Position numbers and translations under genes: made by a program. This document shows positions 1-8,811 of a stretch of DNA of 33,567 nt, piece after piece. Source of the stretch: an uncultured Paracoccaceae bacterium (GTDB lineage Bacteria; Pseudomonadota; Alphaproteobacteria; Rhodobacterales; Rhodobacteraceae); assembly GCA_937995865.1 (NCBI GenBank), contig CALKJA010000213.1, positions 1 to 33,567 on the forward strand. Reading direction: 5' to 3'. Numbering within the stretch: the stretch's first letter is position 1; every line of letters starts with the position of its first letter. The notes beneath the pieces are model-generated. The model did not search any database. It had not been told where the DNA came from and saw only the letters and a program-made list of their open reading frames with translations.

Positions 1-34
1 ACAGTGACAATCAGCCGAGCTTAGTGTTTCCAAA

Positions 35-1612
35 ATGGCAAAAATTGCCTTTATCCTCTTGTGCCATAAAGATCCGAAATCCGTCATCGATCAGGCAAAT
101 CGCCTGACGGCGGTAGGCGATTACATGGCGATTCACTTCGATAAGAGTGCCAGCCGCGAAAACTATGACAAGATTCGCGCGGCGTTGGCCGGAAACCCCA
201 ACGTCACATTTTCAAAGAAGCGCGTTAGTTGTGGCTGGGGCGAATGGTCGTTGGTCAAAGCGTCGCTTCTTGCGGTCGAAGCGGCCGTCGATGCGTTTGA
301 GGATGCCACGCATTTCTATATGCTTTCAGGCGATTGCATGGCGATCAAAACGGCGGAGTACGCGCATGCCTTTCTTGATGCCAAAGATGTTGACTATATT
401 GAGAGCTTCGATTTTTTCGAAAGCGACTGGATCAAGACCGGCATGAAGGAAGAGCGGTTGATCTACCGCCATTACTTTAACGAACGGACCCAGAAGAAGC
501 TCTTTTACTGGTCCTACCACTTACAGCAGAAACTGGGCATCTCGCGCGACGTTCCGGCGGATATTCAGGTGATGATTGGCAGCCAATGGTGGTGCCTGCG
601 CCGCACAACAGTCGAAAAGATCATCGAATTCAAACGCGCGCGCAAAGACGTGATGCGCTTCTTTTCAACCACCTGGATCCCGGACGAGACCTTCTTTCAA
701 ACGCTGGTTCCCCATCTTATCCCTAAACAAGAGATTGAGACCCGCACCCTGACATTCCTGATGTTCAGTGATTATGGCATGCCGGTCACCTTTTATGACG
801 ATCAGTATGATTTGCTACTCAGTCAGGACTTTCTGTTTGCACGCAAAGTCAGCCCCGAGGCCAAAACCCTAAAGGCGCGGCTGGGAGAGCTTTATTCGGA
901 AACAGGCGTGACCTTTCAAATCTCGAACGAAGGGGTCAAGCTGTTCAGGTTCCTGACTGGCAGAGGCCGTGATGGGCGCCGCTTTGCCCCCCGTTTTTGG
1001 GAAGCTGAGGCAACGCTAGGGCGTGATCGTGAATTGATGATTGTGGTGTGCAAAAAGTGGCACGTCGCCAAACGCCTTGTTGCTAAGATTAAGCAAGAGA
1101 CGAACCTGCCGGTCATCGAATATCTGTTCAACGAGGTGAATACGCGGCTGCCGGATCTTGGCGGGATCCAAACCACGCTTGAAAAACGGACACGGCACCG
1201 CCGCGCTCTCATGCGTATGTTATTTGACTACTATGAAACAGATCGCCTGTTAATATGCCTCGATCCGTCTGCCTTTGAATTGATGCAGGACTTCGCAAAC
1301 GATCGGGCGACAACGCGAATCCTTGAGATCGAATGCGAGTTTACGGATGACTATCTGCTGGGGCATGCGTCACGAGTCGGACTTGCGGGCGATCATACTC
1401 CGGAAGATACCATTCGGCGCCTTTTGCCAACCATCCGGCACGACGTGAGCTTTGAGCACGAAAGGCTGCGAGATGCGGATTTCAACCGCTATAGCCGCAT
1501 CCGTCAGAATGTACCCGTTGAGGAGAACGCTCCGCCCCTTGCGACCTTCCTGACCGTAAACGCTGAAACGGCCAAAGTTATCGCGGCCGCCGACTACCTA
1601 TTTGTGGACTGA
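35..1612 (+). CDS. GT14-like beta-1,6-N-acetylglucosaminyltransferase with long C-terminal extension
   Basis: A 525-residue protein whose first ~280 residues resemble the Core-2/I-branching (GT14) glycosyltransferase fold. Visible features are an N-terminal strand ending in LLCHKDP, an HFDK motif (34-37), YMLSGDCM (96-102), GSQWW (182-186) and PDETFFQTL (216-224), which holds the acidic residue usually taken as catalytic. Such enzymes transfer GlcNAc or xylose from a nucleotide sugar; the acceptor here is unknown, probably a surface polysaccharide. Residues ~300-525 form a second domain with another alpha/beta pattern (MIVVCKKWHVAKRL near 336-349). I believe this is the Rhodobacterales domain catalogued as DUF5927, but did not verify it. 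There is no signal peptide or membrane segment, so it is cytosolic. The gene starts at ATG 35 without a clear Shine-Dalgarno. Its stop lies 4 bp before the ATG of the HIT gene, so the two are probably co-transcribed. GC is somewhat lower than in later genes, as is common for surface-polysaccharide genes. Confidence 0.8.
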   Translation: MAKIAFILLCHKDPKSVIDQANRLTAVGDYMAIHFDKSASRENYDKIRAALAGNPNVTFSKKRVSCGWGEWSLVKASLLAVEAAVDAFEDATHFYMLSGDCMAIKTAEYAHAFLDAKDVDYIESFDFFESDWIKTGMKEERLIYRHYFNERTQKKLFYWSYHLQQKLGISRDVPADIQVMIGSQWWCLRRTTVEKIIEFKRARKDVMRFFSTTWIPDETFFQTLVPHLIPKQEIETRTLTFLMFSDYGMPVTFYDDQYDLLLSQDFLFARKVSPEAKTLKARLGELYSETGVTFQISNEGVKLFRFLTGRGRDGRRFAPRFWEAEATLGRDRELMIVVCKKWHVAKRLVAKIKQETNLPVIEYLFNEVNTRLPDLGGIQTTLEKRTRHRRALMRMLFDYYETDRLLICLDPSAFELMQDFANDRATTRILEIECEFTDDYLLGHASRVGLAGDHTPEDTIRRLLPTIRHDVSFEHERLRDADFNRYSRIRQNVPVEENAPPLATFLTVNAETAKVIAAADYLFVD

Positions 1613-1616
1613 CGAT

Positions 1617-2000
1617 ATGGCCTATGAATACGACAATGAGAATATCTTTGCGAAGATATTGCGAGGTGAAATCCCCAACACAACAGTGTTGGAAACGGAG
1701 CATTGCCTTGCCCTGCAAGATATTTATCCACAAGCGCCGCAGCATGTCTTGGTGATCCCAAAAGGCGCTTACGTCTGCTTCGATCACTTCGCTTTGGAGG
1801 CCAGTGAGGCCGAGATTGTCGATTTCACCCGTGTGATAGGCAAAGTCGCCCAAATGCTTGGGGTGCAACCGGGAAAAGACGGTGCGGGCTATCGTCTGTT
1901 ATCGAATGCGGGAACTGATGGGGTGCAAGAAGTGCCGCACCTTCACGTACACCTCGTCGCTGGGCGCAATCTGGGGCGCATGCTGAACCCTGCGAGCTAA
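1617..2000 (+). CDS. HIT family protein (histidine triad nucleotide hydrolase, Hint-like)
   Basis: A 127-residue protein with the family signature HLHVHLVAG (triad histidines 108, 110 and 112) near the C-terminus and the N-terminal FAKILRGEIP segment typical of Hint/HinT proteins. These are small cytosolic dimers that hydrolyse adenosine phosphoramidates and acyl-AMP; the triad supplies the nucleophilic and phosphate-binding histidines. The length fits the family. I chose ATG 1617 over the in-frame TTG at 1602 because homologues begin with a sequence like MAYEYDNENIF and because the TTG lies inside the preceding gene. It sits 4 bp after the glycosyltransferase stop. A functional link between the two is not evident. 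Confidence 0.92.
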   Translation: MAYEYDNENIFAKILRGEIPNTTVLETEHCLALQDIYPQAPQHVLVIPKGAYVCFDHFALEASEAEIVDFTRVIGKVAQMLGVQPGKDGAGYRLLSNAGTDGVQEVPHLHVHLVAGRNLGRMLNPAS

Positions 2001-2030
2001 ACATCTCCGCCGCGCATTTTTTCTTGCGGC

Positions 2031-2248
2031 GGGCCCTTCCGCCTCCCTTCTACGCCTTTCAGGCTTGAACCTTCGGCGGCGCCGCTGCGCGGCGTGCCCG
2101 CGGCGCGCGTAAGGGACCGATGTCTCTTGCCTTTCATCTTTCCCCAAATACCGCGGAGAGCGCGAGAGGCAGCGCCTCTCGTAGCCGCCAAAGGCGGCTT
2201 CGCCATGTGTCCGAGCCTGCAAGGCGCAGGAGGGAGGCGGGCGGGCCC
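2031..2248. repeat. GC-rich intergenic palindromic element, copy A (compound inverted form)
   Basis: This fills the 265-bp gap between convergent HIT and ABC genes. The outer arms 2031-2066 and 2213-2248 are an imperfect inverted repeat (about 30 of 36 positions pair). Inside are a short GC palindrome near 2075-2100, a segment reading ctttcatctttccccaaata (2131-2150), and the 19-bp core at 2163-2181, itself a near-perfect hairpin. The same core occurs exactly at 11129-11147 (opposite orientation) and 21747-21765. No convincing gene lies in the gap. Confidence 0.8.
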
Positions 2249-2265
2249 GTCGCTAAAAGCAGGCT

Positions 2266-3210
2266 CTACGTCTGTATCGCGCGCGAACCTGTCAATGAGA
2301 GGAACACATCTTCTAAATGTGGTTGCTCTGTCGTGACGTCTGCGATGGCAATGCCTGCAGCGCGCAAAGCGTCAAGAATGTCCTCTGGGGAGGCCTCAGA
2401 TTGCCTATACGTGAAAGCCAAACTTCCATCGGTCCGGATAGAACCTGCGATATAGGCGGGCAATTCGGGCAACTGCGCTGATCTTGCCGGGGTCACAACA
2501 AGCGTTTTACTATCCAGCCGCGACAGCAAGTTTGGTGTCGTGTCGCGCACAGTGACGGTGCCGTTATCGATGATTGCAATATCGTCACACATCTCTTCCG
2601 CTTCCTCGAGGTAGTGCGTTGTGAGAATGATGGTTGTGCCTTCTTCTGCGTTCAGCTTTCGAATATTGGCCCAGAGCATTTGTCGCAGCTCGATATCCAC
2701 GCCGGCAGTGGGTTCGTCCAGAACAAGCACCTGAGGGCTATGCACCAGAGCTTTGCCCAGCAGCAGCCGCCGGCGCATCCCACCTGAAAGCGAACGTGCA
2801 TAGGCGTCTGCCTTGTCCGTGAGGCCAATCATTTCGAGGATCTCGTCAGTTTTGCGGTCTTTGCGCGCAATGCCATAAAGCCCTGCCTGCACGTTTAAGG
2901 ATGCGCGGGGCGTAAAAAACGCATCCAGATTTAGCTCTTGGGGCATCACGCCGATCGCACGCCGGGATTGGCGCGGGTTGCGGTCCTGATCAAAACCCCA
3001 GATGCGCACAGTTCCCGCAGATTTGATCACCAACCCGGCAAGGATATTGATCAGAGTGGATTTTCCAGCGCCGTTTGGCCCCAATAGTCCAAAGATGGAT
3101 CCCGCAGGAATCGTCAGATCTATGCCCTTGAGTGCCTCTTTAGATTCTTGAGTGCGGCTCCCGCGATAGGTTTTACGCAAGTTTTCAATTTCAATCGCGT
3201 TCTGCGTCAT
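2266..3210 (-). CDS. ABC transporter ATP-binding protein (ABC-2/YadG-like)
   Basis: A 314-residue ATPase with a complete nucleotide-binding domain: Walker A GPNGAGKS (44-51), Q-loop Gln91, signature LSGGM (141-145), Walker B VLVLDEP (161-167, catalytic Glu166) and H-loop His199. The C-terminal ~80 residues form the extension found in YadG/CcmA-type subunits that pair with ABC-2 permeases in export of drugs or polysaccharide. The gene reads divergently from the zinc-finger gene at 3336, so its promoter should lie within 3211-3335. No permease gene lies beside it: downstream is the repeat-filled convergent gap. The partner must be elsewhere, or the subunit acts with an unlinked permease. The substrate is unknown. 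Confidence 0.93.
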   Translation of the reverse strand: MTQNAIEIENLRKTYRGSRTQESKEALKGIDLTIPAGSIFGLLGPNGAGKSTLINILAGLVIKSAGTVRIWGFDQDRNPRQSRRAIGVMPQELNLDAFFTPRASLNVQAGLYGIARKDRKTDEILEMIGLTDKADAYARSLSGGMRRRLLLGKALVHSPQVLVLDEPTAGVDIELRQMLWANIRKLNAEEGTTIILTTHYLEEAEEMCDDIAIIDNGTVTVRDTTPNLLSRLDSKTLVVTPARSAQLPELPAYIAGSIRTDGSLAFTYRQSEASPEDILDALRAAGIAIADVTTEQPHLEDVFLSLTGSRAIQT

Positions 3211-3335
3211 GTTGTGCGCCGCCTTTCTCTTTGCGTGGACTTACACGCTCGCTATGCTATGGCGACTTAAAGCGCGGGTGCCATAGCGGCAACCCAACTG
3301 CCGCTGCCCAAGACGAAACGAAACACGAGGCCCGC

Positions 3336-3533
3336 ATGTCCAATCCTCCCCCCGAGCATGAGATCGTAAATGTCTGGCGTGTTGCCTGTGATGGTGGAGA
3401 GGGCGCGCTGGGCCACCCACGCGTCTATCTTAGCCTGAACCGCGAGACCGGCTATGTGATATGCAACTATTGCGACAAGCTTCATGTGCATGAAAGCCGG
3501 TCGGAAGAAGTGCTCAAGGCATTTGGCCTCTAA
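3336..3533 (+). CDS. Small zinc-finger (zf-CHCC, NDUFS6-like) protein
   Basis: A 65-residue protein matching the CHCC zinc-finger family related to the 13-kDa complex I subunit NDUFS6. Putative Zn ligands are Cys19 (VACDGGEG), His27 (GHPRVYL), and Cys43 and Cys46 (VICNYC), in the usual order. In alphaproteobacteria such proteins occur as stand-alone genes and may serve in complex I assembly, which is family knowledge and not shown here. I chose ATG 3336 because the open frame back to 3231 encodes a non-conserved extension; homologues begin just before the [15 protein letters not shown]-like segment. Its 3' end overlaps the extended reading frame of the next gene. Confidence 0.88.
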   Translation: MSNPPPEHEIVNVWRVACDGGEGALGHPRVYLSLNRETGYVICNYCDKLHVHESRSEEVLKAFGL

Positions 3534-4188
3534 GCTACGCCGCGTTGGGCTTTGGGGTTTCGGCTCCGCCCTTTTTCTTGGTTTGGCTTTATGTGCGGGC
3601 GCAATGATCCCCGGTCGAACGGATATCTTGGACGACCCACGCGAAAACGCAGATGAAACGGTTTGGTTGCTGCCTGGGCCAATCCATACGGATTTCTTGA
3701 TCCGCTATGATGCGCTAACGGTTGCGCAGTTTGGCTTTGCGGATCTATCTGACGCCACCAAATGGATCGTTGTCGGCTGGGGCAGCGAAGCATTTTACAC
3801 AGCCACAGGCAGCTATCGCGATATGCGGGCACGCACAGTGTTGCGCGCGGGCACCGGCGATTCTGGGGTGCTTCGGATTTTACCGCTTCGATTCGAAATT
3901 GCAGACCCTGCCGCCATTGGTGCCTATCCTGTAAGCCTCACCGGAACGCAACACGCCCGGCTTTTTGAAGCGTTTACGACGGATGTAATCGGACCTGCCC
4001 TTGCTGATGTTCATCTGGCGCCGGGGGATCAGTTCTTCCCCACACGCGGGCGCTTCGGGCTTTGGCGCACCTGCAATCAATGGGTGTCTGAGCGTCTTCG
4101 GATGTCAGGATTGCGCATGGGTTGGGCCACGCCGCTGACCGGATCTGTCCGGCTGTCCGTCTGGTGGTTCGGTCACGCGAAGGGCTGA
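3484..4188 (+). CDS. DUF2459/TIGR02117 family membrane-anchored protein
   Basis: A protein of up to 234 residues matching the TIGR02117/DUF2459 family of unknown function, first noted near urease genes. Visible family features are [22 protein letters not shown] and the C-terminal [15 protein letters not shown] with its Cys/Asn pair. An N-terminal basic stretch followed by a hydrophobic segment (roughly residues 22-42) is a signal peptide or anchor, placing the rest in the periplasm. The start is uncertain. ATG 3484 overlaps the zinc-finger gene by 50 bp. TTG 3523, preceded by AAGG, would give a compact 221-residue protein with a cleaner signal sequence and only an 11-bp overlap. No urease genes are nearby. 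It is probably co-transcribed with the zinc-finger gene. Confidence 0.8.
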   Translation: MCMKAGRKKCSRHLASKLRRVGLWGFGSALFLGLALCAGAMIPGRTDILDDPRENADETVWLLPGPIHTDFLIRYDALTVAQFGFADLSDATKWIVVGWGSEAFYTATGSYRDMRARTVLRAGTGDSGVLRILPLRFEIADPAAIGAYPVSLTGTQHARLFEAFTTDVIGPALADVHLAPGDQFFPTRGRFGLWRTCNQWVSERLRMSGLRMGWATPLTGSVRLSVWWFGHAKG

Positions 4189-4347
4189 AGGCCCCAAGCT
4201 TGGATGCAAACGGGCCTAGGCTCCGTACGACGAAGCTCGCTGCCTTATGCGCCGAACAAATTTCACTACGCAATCGGCCGCGTCTCTCTGGGCAAAACCC
4301 TGTCCCTATGCAAAAACCGCAAGGGAACCAAAGGGAGCGCGCAAGAC

Positions 4348-7134
4348 ATGGCATTCGGCAAAGGGCATCACCTTCACCTGATTGACGGCTCGGCGTTCAT
4401 CTTTCGCGCCTATCACGCGCTGCCCCCCCTCACGCGCAAATCTGACGGACTGCCGATCGGTGCGGTCAGCGGGTTCTGCAACATGCTTCAGCGATATGTC
4501 GAAGGGAATGCAGGCGGCGACGTGACCCATGTGGCCGTGATCTTTGACAAGGGCAGCCACACGTTCCGCAATGACATGTATGATCAATATAAGGCCAACC
4601 GTGATGCCATGCCCGAGGATCTGCGGCCGCAGATGCCCCTCACCCGTGAGGCCACTGTCGCGTTCAATATCGCCTGCAAAGAGCAAGAGGGTTTCGAGGC
4701 GGATGATATCATCGCCACGCTGGCCCATCGCGCACGAGACGCCGGCGGACGCGTGAGCATCATCTCATCCGACAAGGATCTGATGCAATTGGTCGGTGGC
4801 GGAGTGGTCATGGTGGATGCGATGAAAGGCAGCCGCGTGATTGATCGCGATGGCGTGCATGAGAAATTTGGCGTCTATCCAGAAGGTGTTGTTGATGTTC
4901 AGGCGCTTGCTGGTGATAGCGTCGATAACGTGCCGGGCGCGCCGGGCATCGGGATCAAAACAGCAGCTTTGCTGATCAACGAATACGGAACGCTCGAAGA
5001 GCTTTTGGACCGCGCCGGCGAGATCAAACAACCCAAGCGTCGCGAGAGCCTGATAGAGAACCGTGCACAGATTGAGATGTCCAAACGGTTGGTGCAGTTG
5101 GATTGCGAAATGGAGCTGGATTTCACTCTGGACGATCTTGAGGTGAAAGATCCGGTCGCAGATGATCTGTTGGGCTTTCTGGCCAAGATGGAGTTCCGCA
5201 CACTCACCCGCCGGATCGCGGATCAGATGAACGTTGAACCGCCGGTGATCGAAGAACCGGCGGCCCCTGCGGCGGTTGAGATTGAATCCGCTCCGATTGA
5301 TCCGGACGCCTATGAAACCGTGCGGGACGCAGAAGCATTGCAGGCTTGGATCGCCCAGATTTACGAACGCGGCTACGTAGCCGTGGATACCGAAACAACC
5401 GGTCTCAACGATATGCGCGCCGATCTTGTTGGCGTCTGCTTGTGTGTAGAGCCGGGGCACGCGTGCTACCTGCCGCTGGCACATAAGGTTGGCGGTGATG
5501 ATCTCTTTGGCGGCGATGCGCTGGCCGAGGGGCAGATGAGCTTTGACGAAGCTTTGAGCATTCTCAAGCCGATGCTTGAGGACCCGGCGATCCTCAAGAT
5601 CGGGCAGAATATGAAATACGATACCAAGATCCTTGTGCGTCTTGGCATCGAAGTAGCCCCGATCGATGACACGATGCTGATGTCTTATGCGTTGAATGCG
5701 GGCAGCCATAATCACGGCATGGATACTTTGTCAGAACGCTATCTGAACCATACCCCGATCCCGATCAAAACGCTGCTTGGGTCGGGCAAATCTGCGATCA
5801 CCTTTGATCAGGTTCCGATTGACGAGGCCTCCAAATACGCCGCGGAAGACGCCGATATCACCTTGCGGCTGTGGCAGTTTTTGAAACCGCAGCTTCACAC
5901 AAGTCAGGTGTCGACTGTTTATGAAACGCTGGAGCGGCCCTTGGTTCCGGTTCTTGCGCAAATGGAACGGCACGGCATCAAAGTGGACCGCGATACGCTA
6001 AGCCGGATGAGCAACGCCTTTGCGCAAAAGATGGCAGGGCTAGAGGCAGAAATACACACGCTCGCCGGGGAAAGTTTCAACGTGGGCTCGCCTGCACAGC
6101 TGGGTGAGATCCTGTTTGGCAAAATGGCTTTGCCGGGTGGCAAGAAGGGCAAGACGGGCAAGTTTTCAACCGGTGCGGATATCCTTGAGGATCTTGCAAC
6201 AGAGCATGATTTGCCCGGACGGGTGCTGGATTGGCGGCAGTTGTCCAAGCTGAAATCGACCTATACGGACGCGTTGCAAGAACATATTCACCCCGATACC
6301 GGCCGCGTTCACACGTCTTATTCCATCGCCGGGGCCAATACGGGCCGCTTGGCAAGCACCGATCCGAACCTTCAGAATATCCCGATCCGCACAGAGGAGG
6401 GCCGCCGCATCCGCGAGGCTTTTGTTGCGGAGCCGGGCAAGACCCTTGTTGCGTTGGATTATTCTCAGATCGAGCTGCGGATATTGGCCCATATCGCGGA
6501 CATCCCTGAGCTTAAACAGGCCTTTGCCGATGGGATCGACATTCATGCCATGACGGCTTCGCAGATGTTCAATGTCCCTCTGGAGGAGATGACGCCAGAT
6601 GTACGGCGACAGGCCAAGGCGATCAATTTTGGCGTGATCTATGGAATCAGCGGCTTTGGGTTGGCGCGAAACCTGCGCATCCCGCGCGCCGAAGCGCAGG
6701 CCTTTATCGATACCTATTTTGAACGGTTCCCCGGCATCCGCACCTACATGGATGATACAGTCGCCTTTGCCAAAGAGCATTTGCGAGTTGAAACCCTGTT
6801 TGGCCGCCGGATCCATACGCCTGAGATCAATGCCAAAGGGCCAACCGCCGGGTTTGCCAAACGCGCAGCAATCAATGCGCCGATCCAAGGGACGGCTGCA
6901 GATATCATTCGCCGTGCAATGGTGCGGATGCCGGATGCGATTCAAGCGATGCCCGCAAAGATGCTGTTGCAAGTTCATGACGAACTGCTGTTCGAAGTCG
7001 AGGACGCCGCGGTTGATGATCTGATCGGTGTGGCGCGGGACGTGATGGAGAACGCCGCGATGCCGGTGGTGAAAATTGATGTGCCGCTGGTCGTGGATGC
7101 CGGGCAGGGTGCAAACTGGGCAGAAGCGCATTAA
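4348..7134 (+). CDS. polA: DNA polymerase I
   Basis: A 928-residue, three-domain DNA polymerase I for Okazaki fragment processing and repair. The N-terminal 5'-nuclease domain (1-~300) begins HLHLIDGSAF (Asp13) and has the acidic EADDIIATLA segment and the helix-hairpin-helix region VPGAPGIGIKTA. The 3'-5' proofreading domain (~325-530) is intact: VDTETTG with Asp347 and Glu349, KIGQNMKYD, and YAAEDADITLRL. The polymerase domain has motif A DYSQIELR (Asp704), motif B RRQAKAINFGVIYG (Lys757) and motif C VHDELLFE (Asp878). I chose ATG 4348 over the open frame from 4204 because family members begin a few residues before the LIDGSAF motif and a GGGAG lies 12 bp upstream. No promoter is obvious in 4189-4347. 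Confidence 0.97.
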   Translation: MAFGKGHHLHLIDGSAFIFRAYHALPPLTRKSDGLPIGAVSGFCNMLQRYVEGNAGGDVTHVAVIFDKGSHTFRNDMYDQYKANRDAMPEDLRPQMPLTREATVAFNIACKEQEGFEADDIIATLAHRARDAGGRVSIISSDKDLMQLVGGGVVMVDAMKGSRVIDRDGVHEKFGVYPEGVVDVQALAGDSVDNVPGAPGIGIKTAALLINEYGTLEELLDRAGEIKQPKRRESLIENRAQIEMSKRLVQLDCEMELDFTLDDLEVKDPVADDLLGFLAKMEFRTLTRRIADQMNVEPPVIEEPAAPAAVEIESAPIDPDAYETVRDAEALQAWIAQIYERGYVAVDTETTGLNDMRADLVGVCLCVEPGHACYLPLAHKVGGDDLFGGDALAEGQMSFDEALSILKPMLEDPAILKIGQNMKYDTKILVRLGIEVAPIDDTMLMSYALNAGSHNHGMDTLSERYLNHTPIPIKTLLGSGKSAITFDQVPIDEASKYAAEDADITLRLWQFLKPQLHTSQVSTVYETLERPLVPVLAQMERHGIKVDRDTLSRMSNAFAQKMAGLEAEIHTLAGESFNVGSPAQLGEILFGKMALPGGKKGKTGKFSTGADILEDLATEHDLPGRVLDWRQLSKLKSTYTDALQEHIHPDTGRVHTSYSIAGANTGRLASTDPNLQNIPIRTEEGRRIREAFVAEPGKTLVALDYSQIELRILAHIADIPELKQAFADGIDIHAMTASQMFNVPLEEMTPDVRRQAKAINFGVIYGISGFGLARNLRIPRAEAQAFIDTYFERFPGIRTYMDDTVAFAKEHLRVETLFGRRIHTPEINAKGPTAGFAKRAAINAPIQGTAADIIRRAMVRMPDAIQAMPAKMLLQVHDELLFEVEDAAVDDLIGVARDVMENAAMPVVKIDVPLVVDAGQGANWAEAH

Positions 7135-7216
7135 GGCGGCACAGTTCCTCCGACAGGAGGAGAGGGCCATTTACAAAGCAGGCTGCAAATAGGTTTGCGC
7201 GAGAGGGAGAGAGACT

Positions 7217-7660
7217 ATGGCGAAGCGGATTGTGGTGTCTTCGGATCATGCAGCGATTGGGATGCGGCAGGCCGTGGCCGCGCATCTTGGGGCGCGGGGG
7301 CTGTCGGTCGAAGATATCGGACCTAAGACGGCTGAAAGCACGCATTACCCTATGCATGGGGAAGCAGCCGCCAAAGCTGTGGCCGCTGGTGACGCAGATC
7401 TAGGGATCATCTTTTGCGGCACCGGACAAGGTATCATGATGGCAGCCAACAAGGTAAAGGGCATCCGCTGTGGCGTCTGTTCTGATACGTTTAGTGCGGC
7501 GATGATCCGGGCGCATAACGATGCGAATATGCTGAGCCTTGGCGCGCGTGTCATTGGTGAGGGACTGGCACTGGAGATCGTTGATGCCTTTGTGGATACT
7601 GCGTTCGAAGGCGGGCGTCACGGTACGCGAGTGGATATGATCACAGCGATTGAGGGTTAA
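7217..7660 (+). CDS. rpiB: Ribose-5-phosphate isomerase B
   Basis: A 147-residue RpiB/LacAB-type isomerase interconverting ribose-5-phosphate and ribulose-5-phosphate in the pentose phosphate pathway. Asp10-His11 (SSDHA), the catalytic Cys67 in IIFCGTGQGI, the anion-hole segment MAANKVKGIRCG, His100 in RAHNDANML and the C-terminal EGGRHGTRV match the family along its full length. A strong purine-rich Shine-Dalgarno (gagagggagagag) precedes the ATG. The gene lies 82 bp after polA. The short gap contains a small CTCC/GGAG hairpin without a T-tract. The order polA-rpiB gives no functional hint. Some members act on allose-6-phosphate, but the sequence favours the ribose enzyme. Confidence 0.95.
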   Translation: MAKRIVVSSDHAAIGMRQAVAAHLGARGLSVEDIGPKTAESTHYPMHGEAAAKAVAAGDADLGIIFCGTGQGIMMAANKVKGIRCGVCSDTFSAAMIRAHNDANMLSLGARVIGEGLALEIVDAFVDTAFEGGRHGTRVDMITAIEG

Positions 7661-7731
7661 GAGCAGGCTGGCAAACGCGGATGTGATTGCCGGGGGCTGG
7701 ACGCCACGGCGTAAGGGCATAGGGTCATCGC

Positions 7732-8715
7732 ATGTTGACCCGTCGTGCATTTCTTGCTGTCACAACCGCCGCTCTTGCTTCGCCTGCAATCGGGCAGTCG
7801 CGCGCGCGGGACTCTGATTTAGAGGCGGCCATCGCACCGTTAGACCAATTGCACAGCCTGCAAGTGCGCTTGGGTGATGACGTGATCTTTTCAGCCGCGC
7901 CTCGTGGTCCGGGGCTGGACCGGCTGGCCAATATCAAATCTTGTTCCAAAAGCCTTGTCTCATTGGTTCTTGGGGATGCAATTGCGCGCGGCTATGTGCC
8001 CAGTGTGACCGCCACTTTGGGACAGGTTGCGCCGCGGCTGATACCGCGCGGAGCTGACGCTGCGGTGAATGAGATCACGCTGGAAGATCTTGTGACCCTG
8101 CGCGCTGGTCTTGAGCGCACATCCGGTGCGAACTACGGCGGCTGGGTCAATTCAAGCAATTGGGTTGCCGATGCGCTTAACCGTCCAATGTTGGATCGTC
8201 CGGGCGGGCGCATGTTGTATTCAACCGGCTCGACGCATGTTTTGGGTGCCGCATTGGCCGAAGCCTCGGGCGAGAGCTTGCTGTCCTTAATGCGCTCTGC
8301 GCTGGGCCGCCCGATGGGAATTGAAATAGCGCCGTGGACGCGTGATCCACAGGGGCGCTATCTGGGCGGGAATGAAATGGCGCTCAGCCCGCGTGCGATG
8401 CTTGATATTGCCGTGATGGTCCGCGATGGCGGCATGTTCGAGGGACGGCAGATCATCCCTGCGACTTGGATTGAAGAAAGTGCCGTGCCGCGCACGCGCT
8501 CGCAGTTTTCGGGGCTGGGTTATGGCTATGGATGGTTTTTGTCGCGCTCAGGCTACATGTTGGCACGGGGCTATGGCGGGCAGGTGATCGCTGTGAATCG
8601 CGATCGTGGGCTTGCGGTTTCGATCACATCAGACCCAACGCGTCCCGCACGCTCGCGCGGGTATTTCGGAGATATTATGGCGCTTTTAGAGGGTCCGGTT
8701 TTCAATACCACCTAA
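7732..8715 (+). CDS. Exported serine hydrolase of the beta-lactamase/esterase superfamily
   Basis: A 327-residue protein of the class C beta-lactamase-like (PF00144) superfamily, which includes esterases, D-aminopeptidases and 6-aminohexanoate-dimer hydrolases. The N-terminus TRRAFLAVTT with a following hydrophobic stretch ending near Ala19 is a Tat-type signal, so it should be folded and exported. The nucleophile motif SxxK is Ser70-Cys-Ser-Lys73 (IKSCSKSLV). The second motif is Tyr163-Ser-Thr (MLYSTGS) where beta-lactamases have YxN. The third region is YMLARGYGGQ. These changes argue for an esterase or amide hydrolase and against a beta-lactamase. The gene follows rpiB after 71 bp and precedes another secreted hydrolase. 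The substrate is unknown. Confidence 0.87.
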   Translation: MLTRRAFLAVTTAALASPAIGQSRARDSDLEAAIAPLDQLHSLQVRLGDDVIFSAAPRGPGLDRLANIKSCSKSLVSLVLGDAIARGYVPSVTATLGQVAPRLIPRGADAAVNEITLEDLVTLRAGLERTSGANYGGWVNSSNWVADALNRPMLDRPGGRMLYSTGSTHVLGAALAEASGESLLSLMRSALGRPMGIEIAPWTRDPQGRYLGGNEMALSPRAMLDIAVMVRDGGMFEGRQIIPATWIEESAVPRTRSQFSGLGYGYGWFLSRSGYMLARGYGGQVIAVNRDRGLAVSITSDPTRPARSRGYFGDIMALLEGPVFNTT

Positions 8716-8811
8716 GCGGTAGCGCTTGGCCGCGATATTTGCGATCATTAAACGCAAACGGGGCCAGCTGAGCACCGAAAGTTAGAGCAAGCAAAGCAGG
8801 ACAAACATCGA

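Noticed and set aside
2094-2336. Short open frames in the HIT-ABC gap
   Set aside because: They lie on the palindromic repeat, have low-complexity Arg/Ala/Gly translations and lack ribosome-binding sites.
6166-7170. A 334-codon open frame on the minus strand across the polymerase domain of polA
   Set aside because: It is antisense to strongly conserved polA motifs and has no recognisable domain; it arises from codon bias in GC-rich DNA. The same holds for the frame at 4765-5715.
7145-7170. A small CTCC/GGAG hairpin after polA considered as a terminator
   Set aside because: The stem is short and no T-tract follows; the sequence is also purine-rich in front of rpiB.
7732-8715. A true beta-lactamase
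   Set aside because: The second motif is Tyr-Ser-Thr instead of YxN and the third motif is not KTG-like; an esterase or amide hydrolase is more likely.
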